Source of the DNA: Gammaproteobacteria bacterium
Lineage (GTDB): Bacteria > Pseudomonadota > Gammaproteobacteria > Chromatiales > Chromatiaceae
Direction: 5' to 3'
DNA: 20,301 bases
Assembly: GCA_019136395.1 (NCBI GenBank)
Contig: JAGVUH010000324.1
Coordinates: 1-20,301, forward strand
The notes below the pieces were generated by a model. It saw only the letters and a list, made by a program, of their open reading frames with translations, made no database searches and was not told the DNA's origin. Positions 1 through 6,249 of this stretch are shown one piece after another. Position numbers and translations under genes: made by a program. Within the stretch, counting starts at the first letter, position 1, and each line of letters begins with the position of its first letter.

Positions 1-2115
1 GAAGCCGGTCCAGGCCAGGTGTAGGGCGTCGGGGTCCACCACCCCGGTGATCGCCTGGGTCAGGCTGGCCTCGTCGGGCAAGGTCAGGCACTCGGCGATC
101 AGGGCCGCGCCGCGCGTCTCCCGCTGCGCCAGGAGTTGCCCCACGACGGCGAAGTAATCCTCCGGCCAGAGAGGTTCGTTACCGGCGACGATGGCCGCGG
201 TGGCCGCCAGCAGGATCGCGGTCACCCGCCGCTGGCCGGCCTCCCAGGCCGCGAAGGGATCGCTCTCCCCATTGAGGAGCAGTACCAACTGCTCGGAACT
301 GTAGGGGAAGTCGAGGCTGACCGGGGCCGAGAAGCCGCGCAGCAGCGAGGGGGTGGGTTGAGCGCTCAGGCCCTCGAAGCTGAAACTCTGCCGGCTCTCC
401 CGCAGCAGCAGGGTCCGGTCGGTGCCGGGCAGTTCCGTGCCATCCACCCCGAAGAGGGTCATGCGGAGCGGGATCAGACAGGGCGGGCCCGCCGGGGCCA
501 GGGGGTTGGACTGGGCCATGGTCAGGGTGTAACGGCCTGCCTGGGGATCGAAGGCCTCGCTGACCGTCACCCGCGGCGTCCCCGCCTGGTCGTACCAGTG
601 CATGAAGGGGGTGAAATCAAACCCCGAGACATCGCCCATGGCGGCGACGAAATCCTCGCAGGTCACCGCCTGGCCGTCGTGACGGCGCAGATATTCCGTC
701 AGTCCCGCCCCAAAGGCCTCCCGGCCGATGAGGGTCTGGATCATGCGCACCACTTCCGCGCCCTTGTCGTAAACGGTCGGGGTGTAAAAGTTGTCGATGG
801 CGACATAGCTGGCGGGCAGGATGGGATGCGCCATGGGGCTGGCATCCTCGGGAAACTGGTAGGCACGCAGCGCGCGGACATCGGCAATGCGGGCGGTGTC
901 CGGGTCCAGGACATCGGCGGTGAACTCCTGTTCGCGAAAGACTGTCAGGCCCTCCTTGAGGGTCAACTGGAACCAGTCACGACAGGTGACCCGGTTGCCG
1001 GTCCAGTTATGAAAATACTCATGCCCGACCACCCGGTCGATGTTCATGAAATCCCGGTCGGTCGCGGTGCGCGGATCGGCCAGGACATAGCGGGTATTGA
1101 AGATGTTGAGCCCCTTGTTCTCCATGGCCCCCATGTTGAAATCGCTCACCGCGACGATGGCGTACTGATCGAGATCGCACTCCAGGCCAAAGCGCTCCTC
1201 GTCCCAGCGCATGGCCTTCTTCAGCGCTGCCATGGCATGGCCGCACTGGTCCAGTTTTCCCGGCTCGACATAGACCGCCAGGGCGATGGTGCGCCGGCTC
1301 CGGGTGACGAAGTGGTCCCGCAACACCTCCAGCCGCGCCGCCACGGCGGCGAAGAGGTAGCTGGGTTTTCTGAAGGGGTCCCGCCAGGTCGCCCAATGAC
1401 GCCCGTCGGCGAACTGGCCCTGGGCCATGAGGTTGCCGTTGGCCAGCAGCAGCGGCAACGCCTCGACATCGGCGATGAGGGTGACGGTATAGCGGGACAT
1501 GACGTCCGGCCGGTCGAGGAACCAGGTGAGGCGGCGAAAATCCTCCGGCTCGCACTGGGTGAAGTAGCCGGTGGTGGAGGGATAAAGGCCCGCCAGGCTG
1601 GTATTGCGCTCCGGATCGAGGTGGACGATGGTCTCCAGCCGGAAGGCATCCGGCACCTCCCGGAGGGTCAGTCGGGTGCTGTCCGGGGTGCAGTCGGTGA
1701 CCAGGCGGGGCTGGCCATCGACGGCGACGAAGAGGGTCTGGAGTTCACGGCCATTGAGGACCAGGGGTTGCCGGCCGACCTCATGATTGCGCCGGCAGGT
1801 GAGCCGGGACTGGACCCGGGTCACCGTCGGGCCGATATCGATGGTGAGTTCGACCTCGTCGATCAAGTAGGCCGGGGGCTCATAGTCGGCCAGATAGATG
1901 GGGGTGCCCTCAGCGGGATCAGATTCCGCCAGAGCACAGGTTGTCATGGGCGTCTGGTCTCCGCTCCCACCCCGTCCCCCGCAGCCGGTCAGTATGGCCG
2001 GGGCCGCGAGCAGGAAACCGCTAAAGCGCAGGAATTCTCGCCGTGAAGGGGAGATGGGAGCCCCCGTGCAAGGGCTGACGCGAGGAGTGGGCTCGTTCAT
2101 TGGCATGATTTTCAT
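1..2115 (-). CDS. pepN: Aminopeptidase N (M1 family), C-terminus outside window, Tat-lipoprotein-like N-terminus
   Basis: Zinc metallopeptidase that removes N-terminal residues from peptides. 705 codons are present, and the frame is open through all sections I read codon by codon. Numbered from the ATG at 2115, the substrate-binding GAMEN motif starts at residue 329 (1131-1117). The zinc motif HEYFH is residues 365-369 (1023-1009) and the third ligand E388 lies in LTLKEGL. The context FNMGAMENKGLN and HNWTGNRVTCRDWFQLTLK is typical of gammaproteobacterial PepN (about 870 residues), so roughly 200 C-terminal residues lie beyond the window. The usual PepN start region (PIYLADYEPPAYLIDEVEL) follows an internal ATG at 1947. 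The frame continues upstream through about 56 residues containing SRREFLR, a hydrophobic stretch and LTGC. No strong ribosome site marks 2115, 2106 or 2100, and GGAG lies about 14 bases before 1947, so the start is uncertain. The previous gene on the strand ends 35 bases upstream. Confidence 0.92.
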   Translation of the reverse strand, partial: MKIMPMNEPTPRVSPCTGAPISPSRREFLRFSGFLLAAPAILTGCGGRGGSGDQTPMTTCALAESDPAEGTPIYLADYEPPAYLIDEVELTIDIGPTVTRVQSRLTCRRNHEVGRQPLVLNGRELQTLFVAVDGQPRLVTDCTPDSTRLTLREVPDAFRLETIVHLDPERNTSLAGLYPSTTGYFTQCEPEDFRRLTWFLDRPDVMSRYTVTLIADVEALPLLLANGNLMAQGQFADGRHWATWRDPFRKPSYLFAAVAARLEVLRDHFVTRSRRTIALAVYVEPGKLDQCGHAMAALKKAMRWDEERFGLECDLDQYAIVAVSDFNMGAMENKGLNIFNTRYVLADPRTATDRDFMNIDRVVGHEYFHNWTGNRVTCRDWFQLTLKEGLTVFREQEFTADVLDPDTARIADVRALRAYQFPEDASPMAHPILPASYVAIDNFYTPTVYDKGAEVVRMIQTLIGREAFGAGLTEYLRRHDGQAVTCEDFVAAMGDVSGFDFTPFMHWYDQAGTPRVTVSEAFDPQAGRYTLTMAQSNPLAPAGPPCLIPLRMTLFGVDGTELPGTDRTLLLRESRQSFSFEGLSAQPTPSLLRGFSAPVSLDFPYSSEQLVLLLNGESDPFAAWEAGQRRVTAILLAATAAIVAGNEPLWPEDYFAVVGQLLAQRETRGAALIAECLTLPDEASLTQAITGVVDPDALHLAWTGF
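1981..2046 (-). other. Predicted Tat signal with lipobox on the aminopeptidase
   Basis: In frame with PepN, this stretch encodes the twin-arginine motif SRREFLR, then a hydrophobic segment (FSGFLLAAPAI), then the lipobox LTGC followed by a Gly/Ser-rich linker (GGRGGSG). The order and spacing match a Tat-exported lipoprotein. PepN is normally cytoplasmic, so this would place the enzyme on the outer face of a membrane. The motifs are seen directly; export and lipidation are inferred. Confidence 0.7.
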
Positions 2116-2150
2116 CGGTTTCAGACTCGTTGAACACCGGTCGTGAAGAC

Positions 2151-4346
2151 TCAGTCCCGGCGGCGCGCACCCAATTTGGTCGACTCTCTCGCCATCAATA
2201 CCAGTCTATCTATTTTTGAGCTCGACCAAGATCCTTTCCAAGACAGCCCTCTTCCCGCCGATACCTTCACTTTTACTGGCCAGCGTATCGGGTGGGCCTC
2301 GGCCCCGCGGTGAAACGCGGGCGTGATAGTTTCAGGGCGACGCTTTTGTGCCCGTGAAGCCAGCGGCAGGCCCAGCCCCTGGCCGGGCTGACCTTGGGCG
2401 TTGGCGCCGCGGAAGTAGGAATCGAACAGGTACTCCACCTCCTCTGGCCCTAGCCCGGGACCGTTGTCGATCACCTCCAGCCACAGGCCATCGCTTTCCC
2501 GGCGGCCCGCCGGCCCGGCGCGCAAGGTGATGATGCTCCCCGGCGGGGTGTATTTGACGGCATTTTCCACCAGGCTGCGCAAGGCCAAACCGGTCAGTTC
2601 CTGATCGCAGAGGAAGATCCCCGGCAGGCTGGCTGGGTCCACCTCCACCCGGATGAGGTGACGCCCGCTCAACAACCGCCCCGCCGTGGCCGCAGCCTCC
2701 AGCAGTTCCGCCGGCGCGCAGGGAGTCCGGCGGGGCCCCTGGCGCAACAGGGAAAAGCGTTCCTCGGTGAGTTGCTCGTTGAGCAGCCCGGTCAACCGCT
2801 GGGTCGCTTGCAGGATCCGGGCGTAGCGCAGGCGATTGGGATCGGCGCGCCCCTCCGCTTCCAGCTCCAGGTTCTGGGCGATGCTGTCGATCACCGCCAC
2901 CGGGGTACGCAGGTCGTGGGAGATGGTGGCCAGAAAATCCCGCTGTTCCTCCCGGGCCAGGCGTTCCGCCTCCAGGGCGTCCTGGCTCTCGGCCATCGCG
3001 GCGCGCAGGGCCTGGGTCCGCTCCGCCACCTGCCGCTCCAGGTCGGCGGCATAGGCCAGTTGCACGGCATGGGCGCGGCGCTCGGCCGCCAGGTTCGCCG
3101 CCTTGAGCCGGTTGAAATGGTCGCCCAAGGCCAGGGCCAGCAGCAGCAATTCCAGGGTGGAACCGAGGGTGAGACTGTTGTCCGTGAGGACGTTGGCGGG
3201 TAACGGGCCGGGCAACCGGCTGAGGTGATGGACCAGGACGCCCAGGAAGAAGCAGGACCAGGCCAGGATCAGATAACCCGCCGGGGCGTAACCCTGCCGC
3301 CATACCCGCCAGCCGGCCAGCACATAGAGCAGCACGAGGAGGAGGTTCAGGGCGATGAACAGTTGGACGAACCAGAGCAAGGCGGGGCCCGGGGCCTGAC
3401 CCTGCACCGGCCCCAGGCCGTACATGATCAGGATGCAGGCCTGCAGCGCCAGGGTCAGCCCCCACAACCAGCGATGCCAGATGGGCAGGCGCGATCGCGT
3501 CTCCAGGAAGCTGGTCACCAGCGCGGTGGCGGGAAGATGCAGCAGCGTCGGCACCAAGAGGTCGAAATGCTTGTTCCACTCCGGCTGCGTGGGCCAGAGG
3601 TGCTGAAAGCCCAGGCCACTGACGAACCCCAGGTGCAGCAGCAAAAAGGCCCCCAGGTAGATGACATAGAAGCCGAAGCGCCGGTCGCGGGTGGAGAGGA
3701 ACAGCAACAGGTGGTAGGCCAGCAGGCCCAGGCCAGCGCCATAGTAGAGACCCCAGCCCAGATTGGTCTGGTGGCGATGGGCCTCGAACGCCTCCGCCGC
3801 CCAGAACCGCAGGGGCAGGGCCGGGAAGAGACGTGACAGGCTATCCAGGCGCAGGTAGAGCCGCGACTCCCCCCCGGGGGGTAGTTCCAGCGGGATGGCG
3901 AACTGCGCGTGGTTCAGGGGGCGGCTGGCGAAGGGGCGCTGATCGCCGGTGCGGTAACCGGCCACGACCTCCTCCCCCTGGAGGAGGAAGAGGTCCAGCA
4001 GATCCAGCCGGGAAGAGGCCAACTCCACCACCAGGGCGTGGCTGACCGCATTGTCATTGCGCAGCCGCAGCCGCAGCCACCAGGCGGACGGGGAATGGCC
4101 CAGGCGCAGGGTTTCCTCAGGCAGGGTTTGCCAGTGGCGGTCCGGCAGGGCGATCACCCCCGCGAGGTCCCACTGCCGCTCGGGGTCTTCCAGCACCTCG
4201 ATCAGGCTGCCCAACCAGGTCGGGCTGGAGGAAGCGAGCAGTTCGCCATTGGCCGACATGGACTCCCCCGCGGTCGCGTGGCCGATGGCCAGGAGCATGA
4301 GCAGCCAGCAGGTGGCCAGGGCATGGCGGGGGAGGACCAAGGGCAT
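2151..4346 (-). CDS. 7TMR-DISM membrane sensor histidine kinase with replaced C-terminal tip
   Basis: Sensor kinase with a signal peptide (MPLVLPRHALATCWLLML, cleavage after ATA), a periplasmic 7TMR-DISMED2-like sensor domain, a seven-helix 7TMR-DISM region (GWGLYYGAGLGLLAYHLLLF onward), a coiled coil (QLAYAADLERQVAERTQAL), and a HisKA domain with H-box FLATISHDLRTP (His codon 2918-2916). An ATPase domain follows with the N-box SLVENAVKYTPPG, DNGPGLG and the lid motif GQGLGL. Homology stops just after GLGLPL near 2360. The remaining 69 residues (from AQKRRPE) read antisense through a repeat copy, replacing the last ATPase strand and helix. Activity is therefore doubtful. I chose ATG 4346; GTG 4367 is an in-frame alternative and neither has a clear ribosome site. 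The aminopeptidase follows on the same strand. Confidence 0.85.
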   Translation of the reverse strand: MPLVLPRHALATCWLLMLLAIGHATAGESMSANGELLASSSPTWLGSLIEVLEDPERQWDLAGVIALPDRHWQTLPEETLRLGHSPSAWWLRLRLRNDNAVSHALVVELASSRLDLLDLFLLQGEEVVAGYRTGDQRPFASRPLNHAQFAIPLELPPGGESRLYLRLDSLSRLFPALPLRFWAAEAFEAHRHQTNLGWGLYYGAGLGLLAYHLLLFLSTRDRRFGFYVIYLGAFLLLHLGFVSGLGFQHLWPTQPEWNKHFDLLVPTLLHLPATALVTSFLETRSRLPIWHRWLWGLTLALQACILIMYGLGPVQGQAPGPALLWFVQLFIALNLLLVLLYVLAGWRVWRQGYAPAGYLILAWSCFFLGVLVHHLSRLPGPLPANVLTDNSLTLGSTLELLLLALALGDHFNRLKAANLAAERRAHAVQLAYAADLERQVAERTQALRAAMAESQDALEAERLAREEQRDFLATISHDLRTPVAVIDSIAQNLELEAEGRADPNRLRYARILQATQRLTGLLNEQLTEERFSLLRQGPRRTPCAPAELLEAAATAGRLLSGRHLIRVEVDPASLPGIFLCDQELTGLALRSLVENAVKYTPPGSIITLRAGPAGRRESDGLWLEVIDNGPGLGPEEVEYLFDSYFRGANAQGQPGQGLGLPLASRAQKRRPETITPAFHRGAEAHPIRWPVKVKVSAGRGLSWKGSWSSSKIDRLVLMARESTKLGARRRD
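2257..2359 (+). repeat. 103-bp repeat, copy A (3' end of a lipoprotein paralogue plus downstream hairpin)
   Basis: Aligns without gaps to 9213-9315 in the same orientation: about 8 mismatches in the first 40 bases, then 63 identical bases (2297-2359). On the plus strand the left part still reads as a C-terminus, ADTFTFTGQR...ASAPR plus stop, matching VDTFNFTGQR...SAPR at the end of the lipoprotein gene ending at 9269. A hairpin with stem CCCGCG/CGCGGG (2304-2309, 2316-2321) has the stop codon in its loop. The right edge coincides with the point where the kinase on the other strand loses homology. Confidence 0.9.
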
Positions 4347-4390
4347 CAGGGGATTGGGCCTACACACGAGGAAGTCGGAATCCCCTGAAT

Positions 4391-4419
4391 CATAACCCTC
4401 TGATCTTAAGTGGGTTATG
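4391..4419. promoter_or_regulatory. Perfect dyad upstream of the kinase gene
   Basis: CATAACCC, 13 bases, then GGGTTATG forms a perfect 8-bp inverted repeat about 45 bases upstream of the kinase start. It could be an operator, or a hairpin after the secreted-protein gene. No T-run follows it on either strand in the right place for a classical terminator, so a role in control is only inferred. Confidence 0.4.
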
Positions 4420-4431
4420 CAAAAAAGGACA

Positions 4432-4463
4432 AGAGGGGGTTAACGGCAGAGGGGGTTAACGGC
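4432..4463. repeat. Two abutting 16-bp direct repeats
   Basis: AGAGGGGGTTAACGGC occurs twice with no spacer (4432-4447 and 4448-4463). Each unit holds the palindrome GTTAAC. The pair lies between the secreted-protein gene and the kinase, next to the dyad at 4391-4419. It could be a double operator or a recent slippage duplication. Confidence 0.75.
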
Positions 4464-4482
4464 AAATCACGCACCCTGGTCA

Positions 4483-4929
4483 CTATCCGTTCTTTCTCAC
4501 CTCCACCCTCGCCGCCTCGGCAACCTTTCTACAGGCAAAATGGGAAGAGATGTACCCAGGGTACAAGCCTTTGATGTGGAGTTCGTGATGGACACGGGAG
4601 ATAAACAAGGACGCGCCCGGTTGGTCACCCTTGACCTCGCAATGGAAGTCATAGTCAGGTTCCTCCATCGGGGTTTTTCCTCCCCCATCCCGACATCCAT
4701 ACCACAACTTGGCTCCGGTATCCGCGGGAAGGGAGAACCAGGCCTCAAAAGTTTTCCACTGTCCGTCAGCGCGTCCGTAAGCATAGCCTATGTTCTTGAT
4801 ATCACAGTTCAAAGTGTAACCTTTGGAATCCTCGCTCCAATCCGCCGCGCGGGCCTCGGTAGCATGGAAAAACAACATGATCAATGTTGCCGCCTGCAGG
4901 GAGGGGGTCATCATCGACTTGATCGACAT
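4483..4929 (-). CDS. Small secreted protein, function unknown
   Basis: 148 residues with a clear Sec signal peptide: MSIKS, a hydrophobic core (AATLIMLFF), and predicted cleavage after ATEARA at about residue 28. The mature part is about 120 residues with four cysteines (NC, YGC, FHC, FAC), which could form two disulfides in the periplasm or outside. It is rich in aromatic residues and has no catalytic motif I recognise. The frame has signal-peptide logic and a normal composition, which supports it over the antisense frame at 4540-4938. ATG 4929 has no clear ribosome site; Met codons at 4914 and 4911 are alternatives that still leave a hydrophobic signal core. It lies upstream of, and co-directional with, the sensor kinase across about 115 bases that hold the dyad and the 16-bp repeats. 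Confidence 0.65.
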   Translation of the reverse strand: MSIKSMMTPSLQAATLIMLFFHATEARAADWSEDSKGYTLNCDIKNIGYAYGRADGQWKTFEAWFSLPADTGAKLWYGCRDGGGKTPMEEPDYDFHCEVKGDQPGASLFISRVHHELHIKGLYPGYISSHFACRKVAEAARVEVRKNG

Positions 4930-5055
4930 GGTGAGTAAAACGCTCTGGAATCGTCTTATGAAATGTTTTTGCTAGCGTCATGATCCTGATGAGCGGACAG
5001 CGGGAGTGGCCCACGCCACCCGTCAAGCACAGTCTATCTGATGCCGGCACGGGGA

Positions 5056-5150
5056 AACCTTACCAAATATTACCTTCATCAAATCTCTTGCCTCCGTCTC
5101 AACTCTTGTTCGACCACGACGAGGTACCCGTGCTGTCTGGCGCTAGCGAC
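5056..5150 (+). repeat. Dispersed repeat blocks 1 and 2, contiguous copy
   Basis: Block 1 (5056-5101) begins with AACCTTACCAAATATTACC and has 39 bases (5063-5101) identical to 9355-9393. Block 2 (5103-5150) has 37 bases (5114-5150) identical to 9846-9882. Here the blocks are adjacent; at the second locus they are separated by about 440 bases. This copy therefore looks like the uninterrupted form. Confidence 0.85.
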
Positions 5151-5217
5151 CAGGAACGGCTGGAGCAGGCATGGCGCCTGGCGGCCGGCCTGATCCCGCA
5201 CCAATTATCGGTCCCCG

Positions 5218-5258
5218 GCCAAAAATTGCCGTGCTGAGTGGCATCATTGCCGCCCGGA
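5218..5258 (+). repeat. Dispersed repeat block 3, first copy
   Basis: The segment around AAAAATTGCCG...CTGAGTGG...ATCATTGCCGC matches 9624-9664 with about two to four differences in 40 bases and the same orientation. The order of blocks is 1-2-3 here and 1-3-2 at the other locus. No gene is evident in it. Confidence 0.75.
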
Positions 5259-5369
5259 GATTTTCAGATTTAGCCTGTCTCGATAAGCTTCCATTCGCGA
5301 CGTTTCCACCCTGTTTCCTTGCCGGAGACGAAGCGCAAATAGTTTTGTTCCTCAGACTTGGATGACCTC

Positions 5370-5507
5370 ATGTCTTGGCTGACCAGCGTTGCCCTCGGGC
5401 TCACGGTATTTTTCACCCTGGCCCTCTTGTTCTGGTGGTTGTTTGTCCATGCGATTCATTGGGCCGCCGAAGTTGCCGATCAGGAAGAGTGGAGTGAAGG
5501 CCAGTAG
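5370..5507 (+). CDS. 45-residue single-pass membrane protein
   Basis: The frame begins MSWLTSVALGLTVFFTLALL and continues FWWLFVHAIHWAAEVADQEEWSEGQ. One long transmembrane helix (about residues 5-30) is followed by a short acidic tail. A coding stretch with such a coherent hydrophobic-then-acidic pattern is unlikely by chance, although the ribosome site before ATG 5370 is weak. It lies 35 bases before the 92-residue gene on the same strand and may share its transcript. It is unlike the CcoQ or CydX sequences I know, so I give no function. It could be a small accessory subunit of a membrane complex. Confidence 0.6.
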   Translation: MSWLTSVALGLTVFFTLALLFWWLFVHAIHWAAEVADQEEWSEGQ

Positions 5508-5531
5508 CCGACGGCGGGATTCACATGGCTC

Positions 5532-5536
5532 GGAGG
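5532..5536 (+). promoter_or_regulatory. Ribosome binding site for the 92-residue gene
   Basis: GGAGG lies six bases before ATG 5543, an ideal spacing. It favours this ATG over the in-frame TTG at 5540. Confidence 0.8.
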
Positions 5537-5542
5537 TAATTG

Positions 5543-5821
5543 ATGTTCCTGTCCCTTGGAAAATTTGCCCGCGAACGGCGCCTGGTCAGGGCCCTGGGAG
5601 GCCGATCGCTGGAATCGTCCTGTCTGGAGGCCCTGGTGGAGGTCCTGACCATGCAGGAGCGGCGTGAGGAGCTGCCCTGGGGCTTGCTGTGGAAGATGCA
5701 CGTGCGGGCGGACAAGGCCCTGGCCAAGCTGGCCGGGGACGATCCCCGTTACCCGCTCTTGCGGGAGATCCGCCGCGGGGCCTTGTGGGAGGTGCAGTCG
5801 CGGGAGTTGCGGGGTCTATAG
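5543..5821 (+). CDS. Conserved-looking 92-residue cytoplasmic protein, function unknown
   Basis: Starts MFLSLGKFARERRLVRALGG with a strong ribosome site. The product is charged and mostly predicted helical (ESSCLEALVEVLTMQERREE; LLWKMHVRADKALAKLAG; YPLLREIRRGALWEVQSREL), with no signal peptide, membrane segment or metal motif. It follows the small membrane protein by 35 bases and precedes a truncated PAS sensor by 17 bases, which suggests one transcription unit. I do not recognise the family. The strong start signal and codon pattern like its neighbours make it a credible gene. Confidence 0.7.
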   Translation: MFLSLGKFARERRLVRALGGRSLESSCLEALVEVLTMQERREELPWGLLWKMHVRADKALAKLAGDDPRYPLLREIRRGALWEVQSRELRGL

Positions 5822-5838
5822 TGGTCCCCCGGCGGCAA

Positions 5839-6159
5839 ATGGCGGACACGCGAGCCGACGACGATCGCGCCGCGGTCAGTGTGGAGGACGGCACCGTCCT
5901 CAAGCCAGGCGAGCGGGAACCGTGCGCCAACGAGCAACGCTGCCGCGAACTCAGCGCTCAACTGATACGGCAGGTCGAGGCGCGCACCGCCGAGATCCGC
6001 GCCGCCCAAGCGGCCTTGCGCGACAGTGAAGCGCGCTATCGCACCATCTTCGATAGCGTCATCGATGCCATCTTCATCCTGGATCTGGAGGGGAACATCC
6101 TCGCGGTGAACGAGCTGGGCACCGATTCCACGGACACTTGGCCACTGATTCCACGCTGA
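5839..6159 (+). pseudogene. PAS-domain sensor gene truncated by an insertion-sequence-like end
   Basis: From ATG 5839 the frame gives a short N-terminus, a coiled coil (LSAQLIRQVEARTAEIRAAQ) and the start of a PAS domain: SEARYRTIFDSVIDAIFILD then LEGNILAVNE. This matches the second PAS of the gene at 14241-15368 (ERYRTLFDSVVDAIFVLDLE, GNFLAVND), which continues for about 90 more residues. Here homology stops near 6117 at NELG, and the frame runs into the repeat array at 6124-6216 before a stop. The output domain (kinase, GGDEF or other) is missing. It is probably non-functional, though a short product could still be made. Confidence 0.75.
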
Positions 6160-6216
6160 TTCGGCCAGCCGTTCCACGATCATTCGGCCACTAATTCCAC
6201 GGCCATTCGGCCATCC
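6124..6216 (+). mobile_element. Array of four 22-24-bp repeats, probably an IS21-type end remnant
   Basis: Four imperfect units start at 6124, 6147, 6171 and 6193. Each has the form (A/G)(A)TTCCACG, a few bases, (A)TTCGGCCA and two more bases. Serial terminal repeats of this type are known at the ends of IS21-family elements; that assignment is from memory of the style, not from a search. No transposase gene remains in the window. The array starts where the PAS gene loses homology and ends about 34 bases before the end of the convergent ATPase gene. Confidence 0.55.
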
Positions 6217-6249
6217 CCGGGCAGGGGGCGGACAGCCAAGCGCTCACCC

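Larger units (their letters stand above)
4930..5369. other. Gene-free spacer with dispersed repeats
   Basis: No convincing gene in about 440 bases. It holds a possible hairpin at 5001-5022 (GTGGC/GCCAC with flanking GGG/CCC and a bulged A), then the repeat blocks at 5056-5150 and 5218-5258, which recur at 9.35-9.88 kb. Short open frames here (for example 4980-5237) follow the repeats and change frame among copies, so they are not called genes. Confidence 0.7.

Noticed and set aside
136..2046. Long 636-codon plus-strand open frame
   Set aside because: It is the exact antisense register of the aminopeptidase, which shows GAMEN, HEYFH and the third zinc ligand; the plus frame has no recognisable domains.
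2332..3579. 415-codon minus-strand open frame overlapping the kinase
   Set aside because: Off-frame reading of the kinase gene; Pro/Gly/Arg-rich and without domains.
4540..4938. 132-codon plus-strand frame
   Set aside because: It is antisense to the secreted-protein gene, whose signal peptide and cysteine pattern make the minus frame more credible.
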